Of a stretch of DNA of 64,000 bases, positions 42,490 through 53,470 are shown piece after piece; position 1 is the first letter of the stretch; every line of letters starts with the position of its first letter. The notes under the pieces are model-generated. The model ran no database searches. It saw only the letters and a list, made by a program, of their open reading frames with translations, and was not told where the DNA came from. Both the position numbers and the translations under genes were made by a program. The stretch spans positions 7,210,157 to 7,274,156 of the forward strand of contig JARUPZ010000023.1 of NCBI GenBank assembly GCA_031213475.1. The letters run 5' to 3'. The DNA comes from Nereocystis luetkeana (lineage: Eukaryota > Sar > Phaeophyceae > Laminariales > Laminariaceae).

Positions 42490-45400
42490 ATCATAGATCA
42501 GGATGGGGAATGGAGGAGAGGGAGGCACGGGGGGCAGCGGGGGGCAGCGGGGGGCAGCGGGGGGGGTAGAAGACGGAGGGCGAGCGGAAGAAGGAGGGAG
42601 GAACGGAGAGAGGGAGAGGGAGGAGGGGGGTGGAGGAGGGGTTCAGGGAGTGGAGGACGGGTTGAGGGGGTGGAGGAGGGGTTCAGGGAGAGGGGGAGGA
42701 AGAGGAGGGGGAATAGATGGGGGGACAGGGAGAGGAGAGAGACAGCGAGGAGTACCGGGGGGCAGAGAGGGACGGAGTGGAAGGGACGGAGGAAGGGGGA
42801 GGGGGATCCGGGGCGAGGGGGGAGGGGGGTATACGGGACGGAGGGCGGGGAGGCGGGGAACAACAGAGGAAATGCAAGGGGGCGGAAGGGGGGTAGCTGG
42901 AGGAGCAGGAACAAGATAATGAACGAGCAGAATGACAGGAGGAGAGACCGGACCTCCCCACAGCGGCCCGCAGCAGCCTACCACGCAAGGATGAAGAGCT
43001 ACAAGCATGTCAGCGGGGAAAGGGAGGGGAAGGACGCAGCCGGCGGGGTTCTCTGGGCGCTCGCCTGCGCCGAGCATCCCGCTCCAATTTATGCGCCCCA
43101 TGAAGGGGAAATAAGAACCCATGCCAGCGCCTCCCGCGACAGAAAAGGGACGAACACCAGGTTGGAGGTGGGCCGAGAGCTGCACACGACTACTCCAGCG
43201 TGGGTGAGTACGGGAATCATATTTCTAGCGCGCGTAGCAAGGAAACTACCACTACGAGGGTCACCGGGGATGCAGATGGAGCCGGATCATTCTTCCACAG
43301 CAGCAGGCGCGGACCAAGCGGGGATAGCAGCGCCGGTCGGCCGAGGACGGCAGACGACGGTCCCTTCGTGGGTGCGAGGGAGGGCAGGAGGGTCAACACT
43401 GGCGACGGGAGGATCGCAGCAAGACGCGTCGAAGACGGCACAGCGGGGGATGCGGAGGGAGTCAGTATCGGCCGTTGCGCACCTAGTTCTGAGGGGGACG
43501 CAGGGGGGCGGTCCGGTAACAGCAACAACCACGACGCATCCAGGTGTAGAGCCTCCGCCCGAGGAGTGCGGGCAGCAGACGACCACTTGGGTAAGGGAAA
43601 GCACAGGGCCAGCAACCCCAGCCTGCCAGCCCGGAAGACTCCAGCAGCAGGCTCCATGCAGGTGGCGCCGAAGGAGGACAAGGCCAGGTCCCCTCAGCAC
43701 CCCATTACAGGCGTTCGGAGGGGTCAAACAGAAACAGGCGATGGGCCTTGGACAAGGCAAATATCGAGGGCGAGAGAAAGACAAACACAATACCCCAGAC
43801 CATGATTGGGATATTGAGAGGGAGGGGAAGGGCCACTTCGCTCCCATCAGAGGTTTCGGAGCGCCCCCACCAGGGATTGAGGGTCACCTTCGCAGGAGAC
43901 CCAGAACCTAAAGTCTACAACACGCCATGGAGAAGCACCAGCCGCTAGGGTCTAATGCACGGGGCTGTTGGGCAGGAGGTTTACTCTCTCGGGAAGCTTA
44001 GCCCTTGCACGGATGCGGGTTAGTAGCACAGCAGAAGGGGCGCTTGGGCACCGAATAGCGACAGGCCAGGTGCCTGCCGTAGGAAACAGGCAGCTAAACA
44101 AGGGTAATTCCACCCTTCAAAACCGGCAAGGGACCTCACAAAGGGTGACGACAGGACAAGGGCCATGGCTAGAAGGCACGTGTGGGAGTGGGAGGGGGTA
44201 TCGAGGTCATAGGCAGAGCTGTCGCAACAGGGGACAGGGGAGAAGACGGGTCGGAGGTCCAGACTCCTCACGCCGGAAACGGGCTAAGCAAGAACGGCGA
44301 CCGGTCGGGAATATCCCTTCGCGACGAAAGAAGAACCACTCAGCATCGAGAACCTTCATCATTGAAGTGAACGGGATCCATGCCCCCCACTTGTCACCGG
44401 GAGCGGGGTTGTGTTCGAGGAACCCAGGTCGTCCCGCTGGGGACGGAGAAAGGAGATGGGGGGGCCCGATCCAGGCCCTCCCCGGGAGGGGCCGAGGGGG
44501 TGAGGTGGAACCAGGAGAAGACAAGGGGACGAGCGATGCGGTCCCCTCTCCGTTGCCAGAGGGGGCAGCCCCGGGTTCCCAAGATACCCGTCGTGCTGCA
44601 GGCTACGTCGTTCGAATGCGGTTTCACATGGGGTTCACACAGGCAAGAGGTCAGTTAGGAAACGGGGCGTACCTGGTTGCTAGGGTAAACAACGGCAGAT
44701 TAAGATGGCTTCCCTCCCTACCCCCGGGTGCAACACCAGGCTCCCAGTGGTGCTGGGTTCCGGCCAAGGTCAACCCCTCGCCCACCTCCGGGAGAAACAT
44801 CTAGTCAGAGACGCCAAGAGGGTAGTGGCTCCATGGACGTGTCCATGGACGTGGACCCTGTTGGGAGAAAGGCGAGGCGGAAGACTCGCAGACCACATCG
44901 CAGACGAGGGAGTGTTGAGGAGGGGAGTGGCCGCAGCCACACCGAGAATAGAGCATATACGGAAGGACGCATCTCCACCAGGACGAGGGCACGCACCCGG
45001 GCAGCCATCCGGTGCCAACAGGCAACCATCCGGTGACGCTCCTCCGCAAGAAGAGGTGGAGCGGTTTACGCCGCTGGCACCACAAGTTAGGCCAGTACCG
45101 TCCCAGACGGAAACCCCCTCAGGGATTCCTCTTCCACCACAACCGGAGCAGGGGGCCATGACGTCACCAGCGGCAACGAACCTGGGGTCACTTCCGACGG
45201 ATACCCTCCATCTCCGGCGTTCGAGAGAACCGGTAGGGGAGCCTTCGCTGTCGCCGGCGGAGGCGACGTCTACGCCGCCAGAAGTTTGGTCGCCGATATC
45301 GTCGGCCCAGCCGGGGACGTCGAGTCGGATTCGTTCGCCAACGAGTGCACAGTTGAGGGCAGAAGCCGGACTGGAGGCGTTGAGGGTGAGGACACCGTCG

Positions 45401-45990
45401 GCCCCGACACTGATGGTCCCTGTCCCGATCCACCTCTGTGGCTTATCGCCGTCAGCTACGACCGGGACTTGCTCCCCGACCCGCACACCAGTGGGTTTCC
45501 AGCCCACTCACGGAAGAAGGCCTTCCACCCCCCCTCTGCCCCAGTTACATTGAAGAACCAGACCGAAGAAGCCCGAGCCGCGCCCAAGACAGCCTTCGCC
45601 AACGGGGCAGTCCTAACCACCGCCTCTGTCTCTACCTGGGAGGTCGATACACGCACCGCCACCATCGGCGAGGCCGCAACTATTACCGACTGCATCACAG
45701 TCGGTCGGGCCCCCCCCGACATCACCTCTGACGCTGCTCTAGCCGCCGTTACCGACGGTTCTCCCCCCCTCGATAGGGACACCACTCTTCACACCGGAGA
45801 CGGTACTGGCGAGCACAACGTCACCGCAGTCAACGACCAGACGGACGCAACTGCCGCTTTTTATGACGCCACCAATGACGCCCAGAGGGGTGCCGGAGAA
45901 GGGGAGCTCGGGACCAGCGTCGACTCCAGAGGCACCGCCGCCGCCACCACAGACAGCGTCACCGACGCCCGCAGGGCACGGGCAGCCTAG
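42490..45990 (+). other. G-rich and Pro/Ser-rich upstream part, perhaps LINE 5' region
   Basis: It opens with a very G-rich purine tract (42500-42930, GGGGGGCAGCGG and GGGGGTGGAGGAGGGG repeats), followed by plus-strand open frames rich in Arg/Gly, then, from about 44820, a Pro/Ser/Thr-rich reading (SMDVSMDVDPVGRKARRK, then VERFTPLAPQVRPVPSQ) that changes frame more than once. It leads directly into the RING-like fingers of the LINE, so it may be its first ORF. That link is inferred from position and strand only. Confidence 0.35.
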
Positions 45991-45999
45991 AGTGGAGCC

Positions 46000-47413
46000 T
46001 CCTGAATATTTCCGCGTGTGCCGCACGTTGGCGGCCCCGATGGTTCATCTTCGCACCTGTCCCCACCAACTCCATCTGCTCTGCTACGCCGCCATCCGCG
46101 TCAAAGCGGCGACCGACCTACGTTGCCGGGCATGCAGACCCACCGCAACAGTCGGACAAGTCGACTAACGAGCACTCCAACAGCACAGCAAAACTTTATG
46201 TCAGAGACGATGGCGGTCGCACGACGAGAGATGCCGGCTGGGAGAGGGAGGGGGTCATCCACCAGGGCCACAAGGGACGGGAGGGGAGGGGAGGGAGAGT
46301 GATATGCAGCCCCTGCCACGGTTTGGTGGAGGAGGTGACCTTTGCGCAAATTTCCTGCTCCTGCGAGGTGCACCGCCGTTGCGCCCTAGGCTTCTTTGAA
46401 TACTCTACCCCCCAAGCCAGGACCAACGGGGTGCGCACGGGCACATACCAGGTCACGTGTCCGGCTCTTCATGAGGTGCACCAAGAGGTGGATCTGCACC
46501 CCCTCCTCCAACGGATCGGAGGTCTCGCCGGACCGGCAGGCAAGGGGAAAGAGAGAGCCATAGACGCCAGCGTCGCCGCCGCAGAGCTCCGCCTCAACAG
46601 GAGGTCCACTACCACAACCGAAACGATAGAGTTGTCGCGGAGTGCAGCCGAGAGAGGGAAGGAGGACGTCCGGGGATATCGGTGTGGCACGGCCCCTCAA
46701 CAAACACAAATGAAGGCGCCATGCGGGGCCTGTGGGCAGCAAGTTACAGACCGTGAGACATCCGGGGAAATTGCCGTGGCACGGCCCCTCACCTAGCACA
46801 AGTGGAAGCGCCATACAGGGCCTGTGGGTATCAAGTTACAGACTGTGACAGGTTTGTCTTTGAAGGTTGGATCACCCACACAGAGTGTGCCGGTGAAAAC
46901 GTGCAGGGGGGCTCCGACAGGGGAGATGATCCGTTCGGGGTAGCCACCCGGGAAGGGAATGAACCATCCCGTAGGAGAGCTTTCCGCCTCCCAAACATGC
47001 TGCGAAGGCTACACCAACGTTTTGACGGCGCGGCAGAGTGGGGTGTCCTCCGAAGCGGACAGTTGGCCAGATCGTGGCGGTCAGCGATTCCGGCGGAGGA
47101 GGGTCAACAGACCGGGAGGTGGGAAAGGGAAAAGGCAGAGACAACGTGCACGTACTGGGGACTGGCTCTGGCAGAGTTAACAGCGGGGTCGGGGGACATT
47201 CATAGCCGGGTACCCGTACCGCGCCCCCACGTAGGATTTGTGCACTCCAGTTGCATGCTGGAACAAGCGGATCGCCTTGCGAGAGGGCATATAGATCCAA
47301 GGTCCTGCGTCGCGTGCCGCAGCGAATGGGGGGGGAAAGGCGACCTCTCCACCCGGCGTAGCTTGCCAGTGGCCTGCCAATTAGCGAGTAAGGGGAAAGA
47401 TGGGTGGTGTTAA
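46000..47413 (+). pseudogene. LINE RING-like zinc fingers 1-3
   Basis: Three RING-like modules in succession. (1) about 46010-46150: VCRTL, then C-PH-QLH-LLC and a CRAC pair; the second Cys of the first pair is absent. (2) about 46305-46480: CSPC, then CSCEVHRRC, then CPALH. (3) about 46720-47330: CGACGQQVTD, then, in a further module, GFVHSSCMLEQ and CVACRSEW, with CTYWG where CxxC would be expected. RING fingers usually bind two zinc ions and act in E3 ubiquitin ligases; in LINE first ORFs, PHD-type fingers are known, RING types less so. The reading changes frame between modules, so the protein is not intact. A 96-base direct duplication (46683 and 46779) lies inside module 3. Confidence 0.6.
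46683..46860 (+). repeat. 96-bp direct duplication within the LINE
   Basis: CGTGGCACGGCCCCTCA occurs at 46683 (as GTGTGGCACGG) and 46779, each followed by a CAAGTTACAGACYGTGA copy; the period is 96 bases. It duplicates the first Cys pair of a RING-like module. Confidence 0.8.
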
Positions 47414-47667
47414 GGAGCACCATGCAATTCGCCGACCTCTTCAACGAGACGTCCCAGGACCGGGACGGGCTAGTTTTCTGCCAACGGGACTTTACAGTTC
47501 TTTCGAGCTCATGGTACGTGCCCAGAGAAGGAGCCCAACCTCTTTATTCCTCTTGTTCTCGCTGTTCAGTGATGCTCTGGTCGTGCCTCGATCGGCCTAC
47601 TTCGATTTTCCGCGCTTGAGGGAATGGGAAGTGGCTGTCGACCGCTACCGTACGCTGTTCGTCGCAA

Positions 47668-47910
47668 GGCATTCTACTCTAGAGGTTCACCCTGATATTT
47701 CGGAGGATACTCACTTTAGGAGCTCCATACCTCACCCGAAAACTGACTTCAACAAACTCAGATTGCTTCCAGATAACTAATCCCATGGCCCAAGTATACA
47801 AAAACGTCATTTCTCGAAACAAGATCGGCATTCCGACGATTTTGGGTTAAGGAATCTCGTCATTCAGACAACATTCTAGCGGAATTGTGCTACCTCTATC
47901 GTAGAACGCG
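47668..47910 (+). mobile_element. MITE family 2, copy 2 (inside the LINE)
   Basis: A 243-base element bounded by GGCATTCTACTCTAGAGG and CCTCTATCGTAGAACGC, with an interior matching 61196-61549 in the same orientation (GAGCTCCATACCTCACCCGAA-type string). It interrupts the LINE between the RING-like blocks, so it inserted after the LINE. Confidence 0.82.
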
Positions 47911-49320
47911 TCTCGCGCTCGGGATCCGATCACAGCATATCCTGCTCCGGTTCTCAAAGCGACGGCTCTACATTGGGCCGCATGTCCAAGAATAACTAGC
48001 CAGCCTCGACGCCGAGTGGGAGGAGCGTTTCATAAGATGGACCCACGGTGTTCAAGACGCACTGTAGGACGGCACCGCTCCTCCTCCCTGGCCGGTGCAG
48101 GCGGCGCCCCCGCCGAGAGGAACGGAATCGGCTATTGAGAGCGACCCGATGTTAAGAAGGAATCTGGGACAAGAACACGGAGCTCCGGGCTCGTCAGAGA
48201 ACCATCAGAACGGGGGAAGCAGGGATACCACGACAGAGGAACACCAGAGGAACAGTCCGAAACGCCCCGAGCAAAGTCAGAGACCGCGTCGATAATACCT
48301 GAGGTGACAGTTACAAATAGCGGGGGGTTGCGAGGGATAGAAGACGCCGATCGAGAGGATCTGTGAGCGGGTCACCAACAGCCAGTGCAGAAAGAGGGGC
48401 AGACACTAGTACGTAGCGAAACCCCAGGCAGAGGGGTAGTGCGCCACCTTCGTCAACCGGGCAAGGGGGGGGGGGAGGAGGACGGAAGAAGCGAGGGTGG
48501 CAGAGGGAGCCGAGGGAGTGAGGTGAGAGGGTGGAGCGGGTGGAACGGGGGAGTAGGGCCGTTTGGGAGGGGGAGGGGAGCGGGGGGGGTGGAGGGAGAG
48601 GGGAAGCGACGAGAGCGAGGGGAGCGGGGAGAAGGGATAGTGCAGCACTCTCGTTAGCAGGCCTGGTGGAGGGAGGAGGGAGCGGGGGGAGCGGGGGGGA
48701 GAGGAGGACGGAAGGCGCAAGGGGAACGGGGGGAGGGGGTGGAGGGAGGGGGGGCGGGTGAACGGGGGGAGCGGGTGGAACAGGGTGACCAGGGGAGTGG
48801 GGGGGGCGGGGGGGGGGGGGGCGGAGGGGGCGGATGCAGCGGGGGGTGCGGCGATTGGAGATGGGGCGACGCCCTCGCTAGCAGGTCGGGGGAAAGAGAG
48901 GGGGGCGGGGAGGGCGGGGGGGGCTGGAGAAGTGAGGGGAACGGGGGGGGCGGGAGTAGCGGAAGTAGTGGAGATAACAGGTGGCGCGGGGGCATCAGGA
49001 AGAGAGTGGGGAGCGGAGAAAGCAAGGCGGACCGGGGGATCGGGGAGGATGGCGAGGACGGGAGGGCGGTGACGGCTACAGGGAACTAAGCTAGAGGAGA
49101 GGAGGGGGGGGGTATAGGGAGGGTAAACGAGAGGCGGAAACCGGAGGAATGCGAACTAGTGGTGGAGAGGGAAGCGAAGGGAGAGGAGCGAGCCAGAGAA
49201 GTGGAGGAAGAGAGGTGGAGATGAACGACAGGGGGCATCGGACACCAAACGACGATTCTCCGGCAGGAGGGTCTTCCAGGGCGCAGGGGAGGAGAACAGG
49301 GAACGGGACACGCCCCCGGG
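47911..49320 (+). other. LINE interior, G-rich low-complexity block
   Basis: Between MITE copy 2 and the next RING-like finger lies a short Arg/Ser/Gln-rich reading (48095-48298) and then a strongly G-rich purine tract (48460-49120) with GGGGGGAGCGGGG repeats. Long open frames on both strands here are translations of low-complexity sequence, not genes. It resembles the G-rich tract at 42500-42930. Confidence 0.55.
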
Positions 49321-49650
49321 CTTTCCTTGGCGACACCACAGGTGGAGCGTCGTGCGGGGTCTGCGATATACCGCTTCCGCTCGGGCACCGAGCGGTACGT
49401 TTCCATGTGGGCAAGGGCGCCACGTGCTCCATGCTCGTTGTGTGGTTGAGGCCCTTGCGAGAGGCACGGCACTGGCACCACTACTCTGTCCAGCGGTCGA
49501 CTGCGGAGCCCGGCATCCCAAACGGGACGCACTGGAGGCAGCGGTCCAAGCCGACCCGGGTCTTCGCAATCGGGTGGCGCGGATGAGAGGGGGAGCTATA
49601 GGTTACGGGGACCTACGAAGCCGGGGGATTTGTTACGGATGAGACCGAAA
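49320..49650 (+). pseudogene. LINE RING-like zinc finger 4
   Basis: Contains CGVCDIPLPLGHRAVRF and, in the neighbouring frame, CGQGRHVLHARCVVEALARG followed by CPAVDCG. The spacing C-x2-C, then C-x4-H-x2-H-x2-C, then C-x4-C is RING-like. One frame change splits it. It leads, after a stop, into the region before the reverse transcriptase. Confidence 0.55.
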
Positions 49651-49689
49651 CAGCCTGGACATAGGGTCACCACTCGTTGCCGTTTCCTT

Positions 49690-50410
49690 GGGGGGCCTCG
49701 GGCAACGTTTCGCAACTAGGGAAAAGTTTCTGCCGCAGCTGGCAGGGGCACAAGCGCGCCTGAGCGTTCACGTCCTTGGTATCCTCAACCACTCCATGGG
49801 AGAGTACTGGCCGAACCGAGACTCGGCGACGCCGATCTCACTCTTGCGGGCGATAAAGGTATCGTACCTCATGCCAGCCCTGCCCCACTCACCAGACGGT
49901 CGGATAAAAAGGAGACTAAGGTTCGCGCTGGTAGAGCGCGGACATAGTGCTCCTGCTCCTATGGTTGAAAGCGTACACCAGGAGAGTGGACTTGAGACAA
50001 CGGGATGCCGCCCAGGGAGAATCAGACGAGGCGAAGCTTGAACGAGTGTCGTCGGCATGTCACCACGCGGGAAGGCTCAAAATGGCAGCACGCAATCTTC
50101 TAGCAGAGTCACGATCGGCGAGGAACGAGGAGACGTGGAGCAAATTGGTGGCCATGTTCTCTCCCGAAGACCACGCTGCCGTGTCCGCGGCGGCGACGGC
50201 GGCTGCAGTGGTGGCGAGCACGACCGAGGTGGATAGAAACACCCCCAGGTGGCACTCTGACAATGAGTACGCCTCCGAGGTGCTCTTCGACATCATCAGC
50301 TCTCGATTCGCCCTCTCAGGCCCCGGAAATGACGGGCAACGATTTGTTTATCTACACTCGTTATTCACGCCGACATCGGCAGAGAGGAGTTTGGAAGAGA
50401 TATGACAACT
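49690..50410 (+). pseudogene. LINE region before the reverse transcriptase
   Basis: Readings GLGQRFATREKFLPQLAGAQ and, in another frame, GRLKMAARNLLAESRSARNE, then ETWSKLVAMFSPEDHAA and SRFALSGPGNDGQRFVYLHS. Similar A/L-rich helical linkers precede the RT in LINEs of this general type. At least one frame change is present. Confidence 0.6.
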
Positions 50411-51177
50411 TCCTGGTAGAGAATCGTCGACGAGCCTCACTGCGTTAGGGGAAAAGTGCCGGCCGGTTTGCGTGGGCATGACGTGGAGGAGGTTCATCAC
50501 CGCAGGGGCTAGGCGACGGTGGCGGTGGCGGTTGGAGGAGTTAAGCCGAGCTGTGGGGCAGATAGGGGTCGCCGTATCCGGCGGAGTGGAGCATGTGGGA
50601 TTGAGGGCTAGGATGTTGCACGAGACGGGAAACTGACTCGTTCCCACGAACTGCTCCAATGCCTTCAACACCGTATGACGACGGCGGAGCTAGAAGAGGT
50701 GACGAGGAGGAATATCGAGAGGTGAGGTAAGTTGGGGTCGCCGTACCCGGCGGAGTGGAGTATGTGGGATTCAGCGCTAGGATGCTGCACGAGACGGGCA
50801 ACTGACAAGTTCTTACGAACCGCTCCAACGCTTTCAACACCGTAAAACCGACGGCGGAGCTAGAAGAGGTGAAACAATGCGTGCCAGCGCTCACGCCTTC
50901 AATGGCCAAGTGCTACGGCACAATACCAGCCGACGTGTGTTTCCAGATGGACTCAGAGGAGACCAGGACAATCGTTTGCTCCAGCGGTGTCCAGCAAGGG
51001 GACTCTGTGGGACCAGCATTGTTCTGCCTGTCGTTGCGACCAGGGCTGAAGCAATTCCCGCAGGAATTCGAGGGAGACGGAGTGAGAGCCTTCGCGTGCA
51101 TGAACGATGTCTCTCTCGGCCTTACGGGGATCACGGCTAGCATGTTAAAGTATTCGCCTTCCTCCTACGAGAGCTGA
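50410..51177 (+). pseudogene. LINE reverse transcriptase, catalytic site altered
   Basis: The first fingers read CRPVCVGMTWRRFITAGARR; the motif A region (NCSNAFNTV) occurs twice because of a 171-base tandem duplication; motif B reads SSGVQQGDSVGPALFCLSLR (50980-51040); motif C, at 51091-51108, reads FACMND where the family has FAYxDD, so the first catalytic Asp is Asn. The enzyme cannot be active as it stands. The 3' half is an unbroken frame of about 100 codons. Confidence 0.75.
50556..50872 (+). repeat. 171-bp tandem duplication in the LINE RT
   Basis: Two copies (about 50556-50700 and 50727-50872) share GGCGGAGTGGAG.ATGTGGGA, GCACGAGACGGG and CCTTCAACACCGTA / CTTTCAACACCGTA. It doubles the motif A region. 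Confidence 0.85.
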
Positions 51178-52200
51178 ATGGTATCGGTATTGTAGTCAAC
51201 GCCGTACCACCCAAAGGGCACGCTCCGACGGCGGAGGAGATTTAGCTCCTTCAAAGCGTTGAGGTCCGCATTGCAGACGAAGTAGGGGTGACGGTGGTGG
51301 GTGTCCTGATCGGCACGAGAGAATACGTTCGGGGGCGAGCAATGGACGTAGTTAGGGAAGAGGGTGCGGACCGCTTTGCGCGCTGCCTCGCTAACATGCC
51401 CGAGAAACAAGCAGCGACCCTCATTGTCGTGGAATCTCTCGGGCAACGGATGAACTACCTTGAAAAGGCTCTGGACCCGGGGCTGTCCCTCGAAGCATCT
51501 AAACGAGCAGATAACGGGGCGCGGTGAGCGTACGAGAAAACCCTCCACCTACCTGGAGCGGCGGAGGCACAATCGAGCCATTCCACTGTAGGGGTGCACC
51601 AGACGTTCCTGAGCCACTCACATTAGGAGCTTAATATCTCACCCGATACAATACTTGGGAAAAAATCGGTTGTGCCACGCGACCGGCACTTCTATGTGCT
51701 AGTCTTAAATCGAGCATACGAGTAAAATGTTCATCCTAACTGGTAGTTCCTCACTTGAGGAACTCACTTGGTAAAAAACCTTAGGGCCAAAAGGTGCAAC
51801 CCCTACCGTGGGGTGACTCAGTAGTTGCTCCAGGAGGGGTGCGCGTATAGTTGGCTGACTTTCAAACCTTACCAGCAGGCCCAAGCACACCTTTCTGTGG
51901 GTGCGGGGGGGTTATGGCTGCCGTCGAAAGAAGGGAGGAAAATATCGAAATCCATCGGGAGCAGGGTGGGGGCCTCGCCAGAGGTTCTAGCAGGCCTCAC
52001 AGGCCCGTTAGGAAATAAATTGAGAAGGGGGCTCCCAGAATCCAGCATCATTGCCCAGCTTGGAGGCAGCTTGCGGGAGATTCGGGACACATCGGGGGTG
52101 ACGATGGAAGCGATGGTGGGCATCGCCCCCGAAGCTTGGCTGCAATGAAGTCTAGGCGGACCTGGCCCCAAGACCCCCAGAGGCCGACATACTGGCTGCG
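51178..52200 (+). pseudogene. LINE thumb and C-terminal region
   Basis: Reads VRIADEVGVTVVGVLIGTRE, then ADRFARCLANMPEKQAATL and VVESLGQRMNYLEKALDPGL, then, after the MITE at 51583-51811, WLTFKPYQQAQAHLSVGAGG and LAGLTGPLGNKLRRGLPESS. This is the usual post-RT helical region of LINEs. The reading resumes across the MITE in register with the family (AEAQS before, LQEGC after), showing that the insertion split an existing ORF. Confidence 0.7.
51583..51811. mobile_element. MITE family 3 (inside the LINE)
   Basis: A 229-base element with inverted ends CCACTGTAGGGGTGCACC and GGTGCAACCCCTACCGTGG. The interior holds a CCTCACTTGAGGAA palindrome similar to that of family 2, so the two families may be relatives. 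It splits the LINE ORF. I cannot define a target duplication. Confidence 0.78.
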
Positions 52201-52990
52201 CACGACGCCGTAACCACTACCGGTAGTTCGTACAAAGCCCGACAGAAGTTGGGCAAGCTGGTGAATCAAGGTCGGCAACCTGCCCACACTGCTTCGCTGG
52301 AGAAGCTACTGGAGACAGCATTACCCCTCGGACCGGACGACCCGATGGGTGGGACCAAGACCAAGGCTCACTATAGTAGTCTACAGGCAGGAGCCGCGGC
52401 ATGCTTCGGGCGAGGCCAACGGACTCACTCCGTTTCATACTGTCATACCCGCAGCAGAGTTCGTGGACATGGGAAGGCGTTTCAAAATGATCGAAAAGCA
52501 CGTGGCAGTGAGGTGGCCCTGCTACAATGCAGTTGCCGTGAACTCCCGCCACGCGCGCATCTGTCCTAGAGCAGGGGGCAGGAAACTTAGCACCATCCGA
52601 TTGTCCACGCGATGTTCCGTACGTTGAAGCGGCTAGAAATTCGACGCCAAGTGGAGAGCGGCGAACCATTCATCGCAGACCGAAATATATGCGGATAGAC
52701 ATTGTCGCCAGGAGAGGACGTCTCCGGGACGCTCCCAACAGGGAGTATAGGGAGAAGTACATACTGCTGGACGTCACCCATGCTGACCCTCAAGCGCAGA
52801 TACACCTCCGAGAAGGCAGTACTGATCACGATGGGTCAGCTGCCTTTACCTCCGAAGCGCGCAAGCGCCAACAGTACGCTTGTCTGGGGCATGTGTCCTT
52901 TGCCAAACGGAGTCACAAACTTGGCGCTTTCGCTGTGAAAAGGTTTGGGTGTCTCAAGGTAGAGGGCAGTAAGTTCATCGACTAGCTGTC
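52200..52990 (+). pseudogene. LINE C-terminus: Cys/His block and nuclease-like domain
   Basis: Reads WPCYNAVAVNSRHARICPRA (a Cys/His block, C..C.H....C), then YMRIDIVARRGRLRDAP and KYILLDVTHADPQAQIHL, then KRQQYACLGHVSFAKRSHKL and FGCLKVEGSKFID. The R-x-D...(about 25)...D-V-T spacing resembles PD-(D/E)XK nucleases that some non-LTR elements carry after the RT; this is an inference from the motif shape. Frame changes occur upstream. Confidence 0.6.
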
Positions 52991-53470
52991 ACCGAGTGTT
53001 GTCGTGGGGGGGGAGGGATGATGGGCCGATGGGAAGGAAAGGAGTGGTAAAGGAACGCTTACTTCAAATCGTCTGCGTGGCCACACAGGTCGCCATTTCG
53101 AGGAGGGTGTCGCTCTTCAATGCCCATGGTAGGGATCGCCAGGAAACGAGAAGGAGCAAGGAGGGGTGGGGGTGACAGACCCACACCGATGGCGTGGGGA
53201 TGGAGTGGATGCGGATTAGGATTTTATAATAAAACGCAAAGAGCACAACGTGAAACCGATGAGAGAGCAAGGATACCAAATGGAATATCGCAGAAAAAGC
53301 ATAGCGTAGACAGAAGGTAGCTAGACCTTGAGCTTAGGTTTCCTCTGTTCCCGTGTTTTTCTTCTTTCAGGAGTGTCTTGAGTCATAAACGTTGAAGGTC
53401 AAGCTGTACATTGTCATATGGGAAGCATAGTAGTAATAATAGTAATAAGAATGATGATAATGATAACAAT
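52991..53470 (+). other. LINE 3' UTR and microsatellite tail
   Basis: Matches the truncated minus-strand copy at 56690-57520: both have GGTAGCTAGACCTTG, then AGGTTTCCT, TTTCAGGAGTG/TTCAGGAATG, and end AAGCATAGTAG / AAGCATGATAC. This copy then runs into TAGTAATAATAGTAATAAG. The tail differs between copies. Confidence 0.7.

Larger units (their letters stand above)
46000..53470 (+). mobile_element. LINE (non-LTR retrotransposon) with RING-like fingers, decayed
   Basis: The order on the plus strand is: RING-like fingers (46.0-47.4 and 49.3-49.65 kb), an RT-preceding region (SRFALSGPGNDGQRFVYLHS), reverse transcriptase (50.4-51.2 kb), a thumb/C-terminal region (51.2-52.2 kb), a Cys/His block and a nuclease-like C-terminus (52.55-53.0 kb), and a 3' UTR ending in a TAATAATAG/GATGATAATG microsatellite near 53.46 kb. 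It is broken by frame changes, stops, two internal tandem duplications and two MITE insertions (47668-47910, 51583-51811). I place the family near the CR1/L2-like group on the shape of the RT motif GVQQGDSVGPALFCL; that placement is tentative. Confidence 0.75.

Noticed and set aside
42503-42988. Long open frames on both strands rich in Gly/Arg or Pro/Ser
   Set aside because: They translate a G-rich low-complexity tract; such tracts lack stops in several frames at once.
48385-49089. Overlapping 90-145-codon frames on both strands
   Set aside because: The same reason: a purine-rich low-complexity tract free of stops in several frames.
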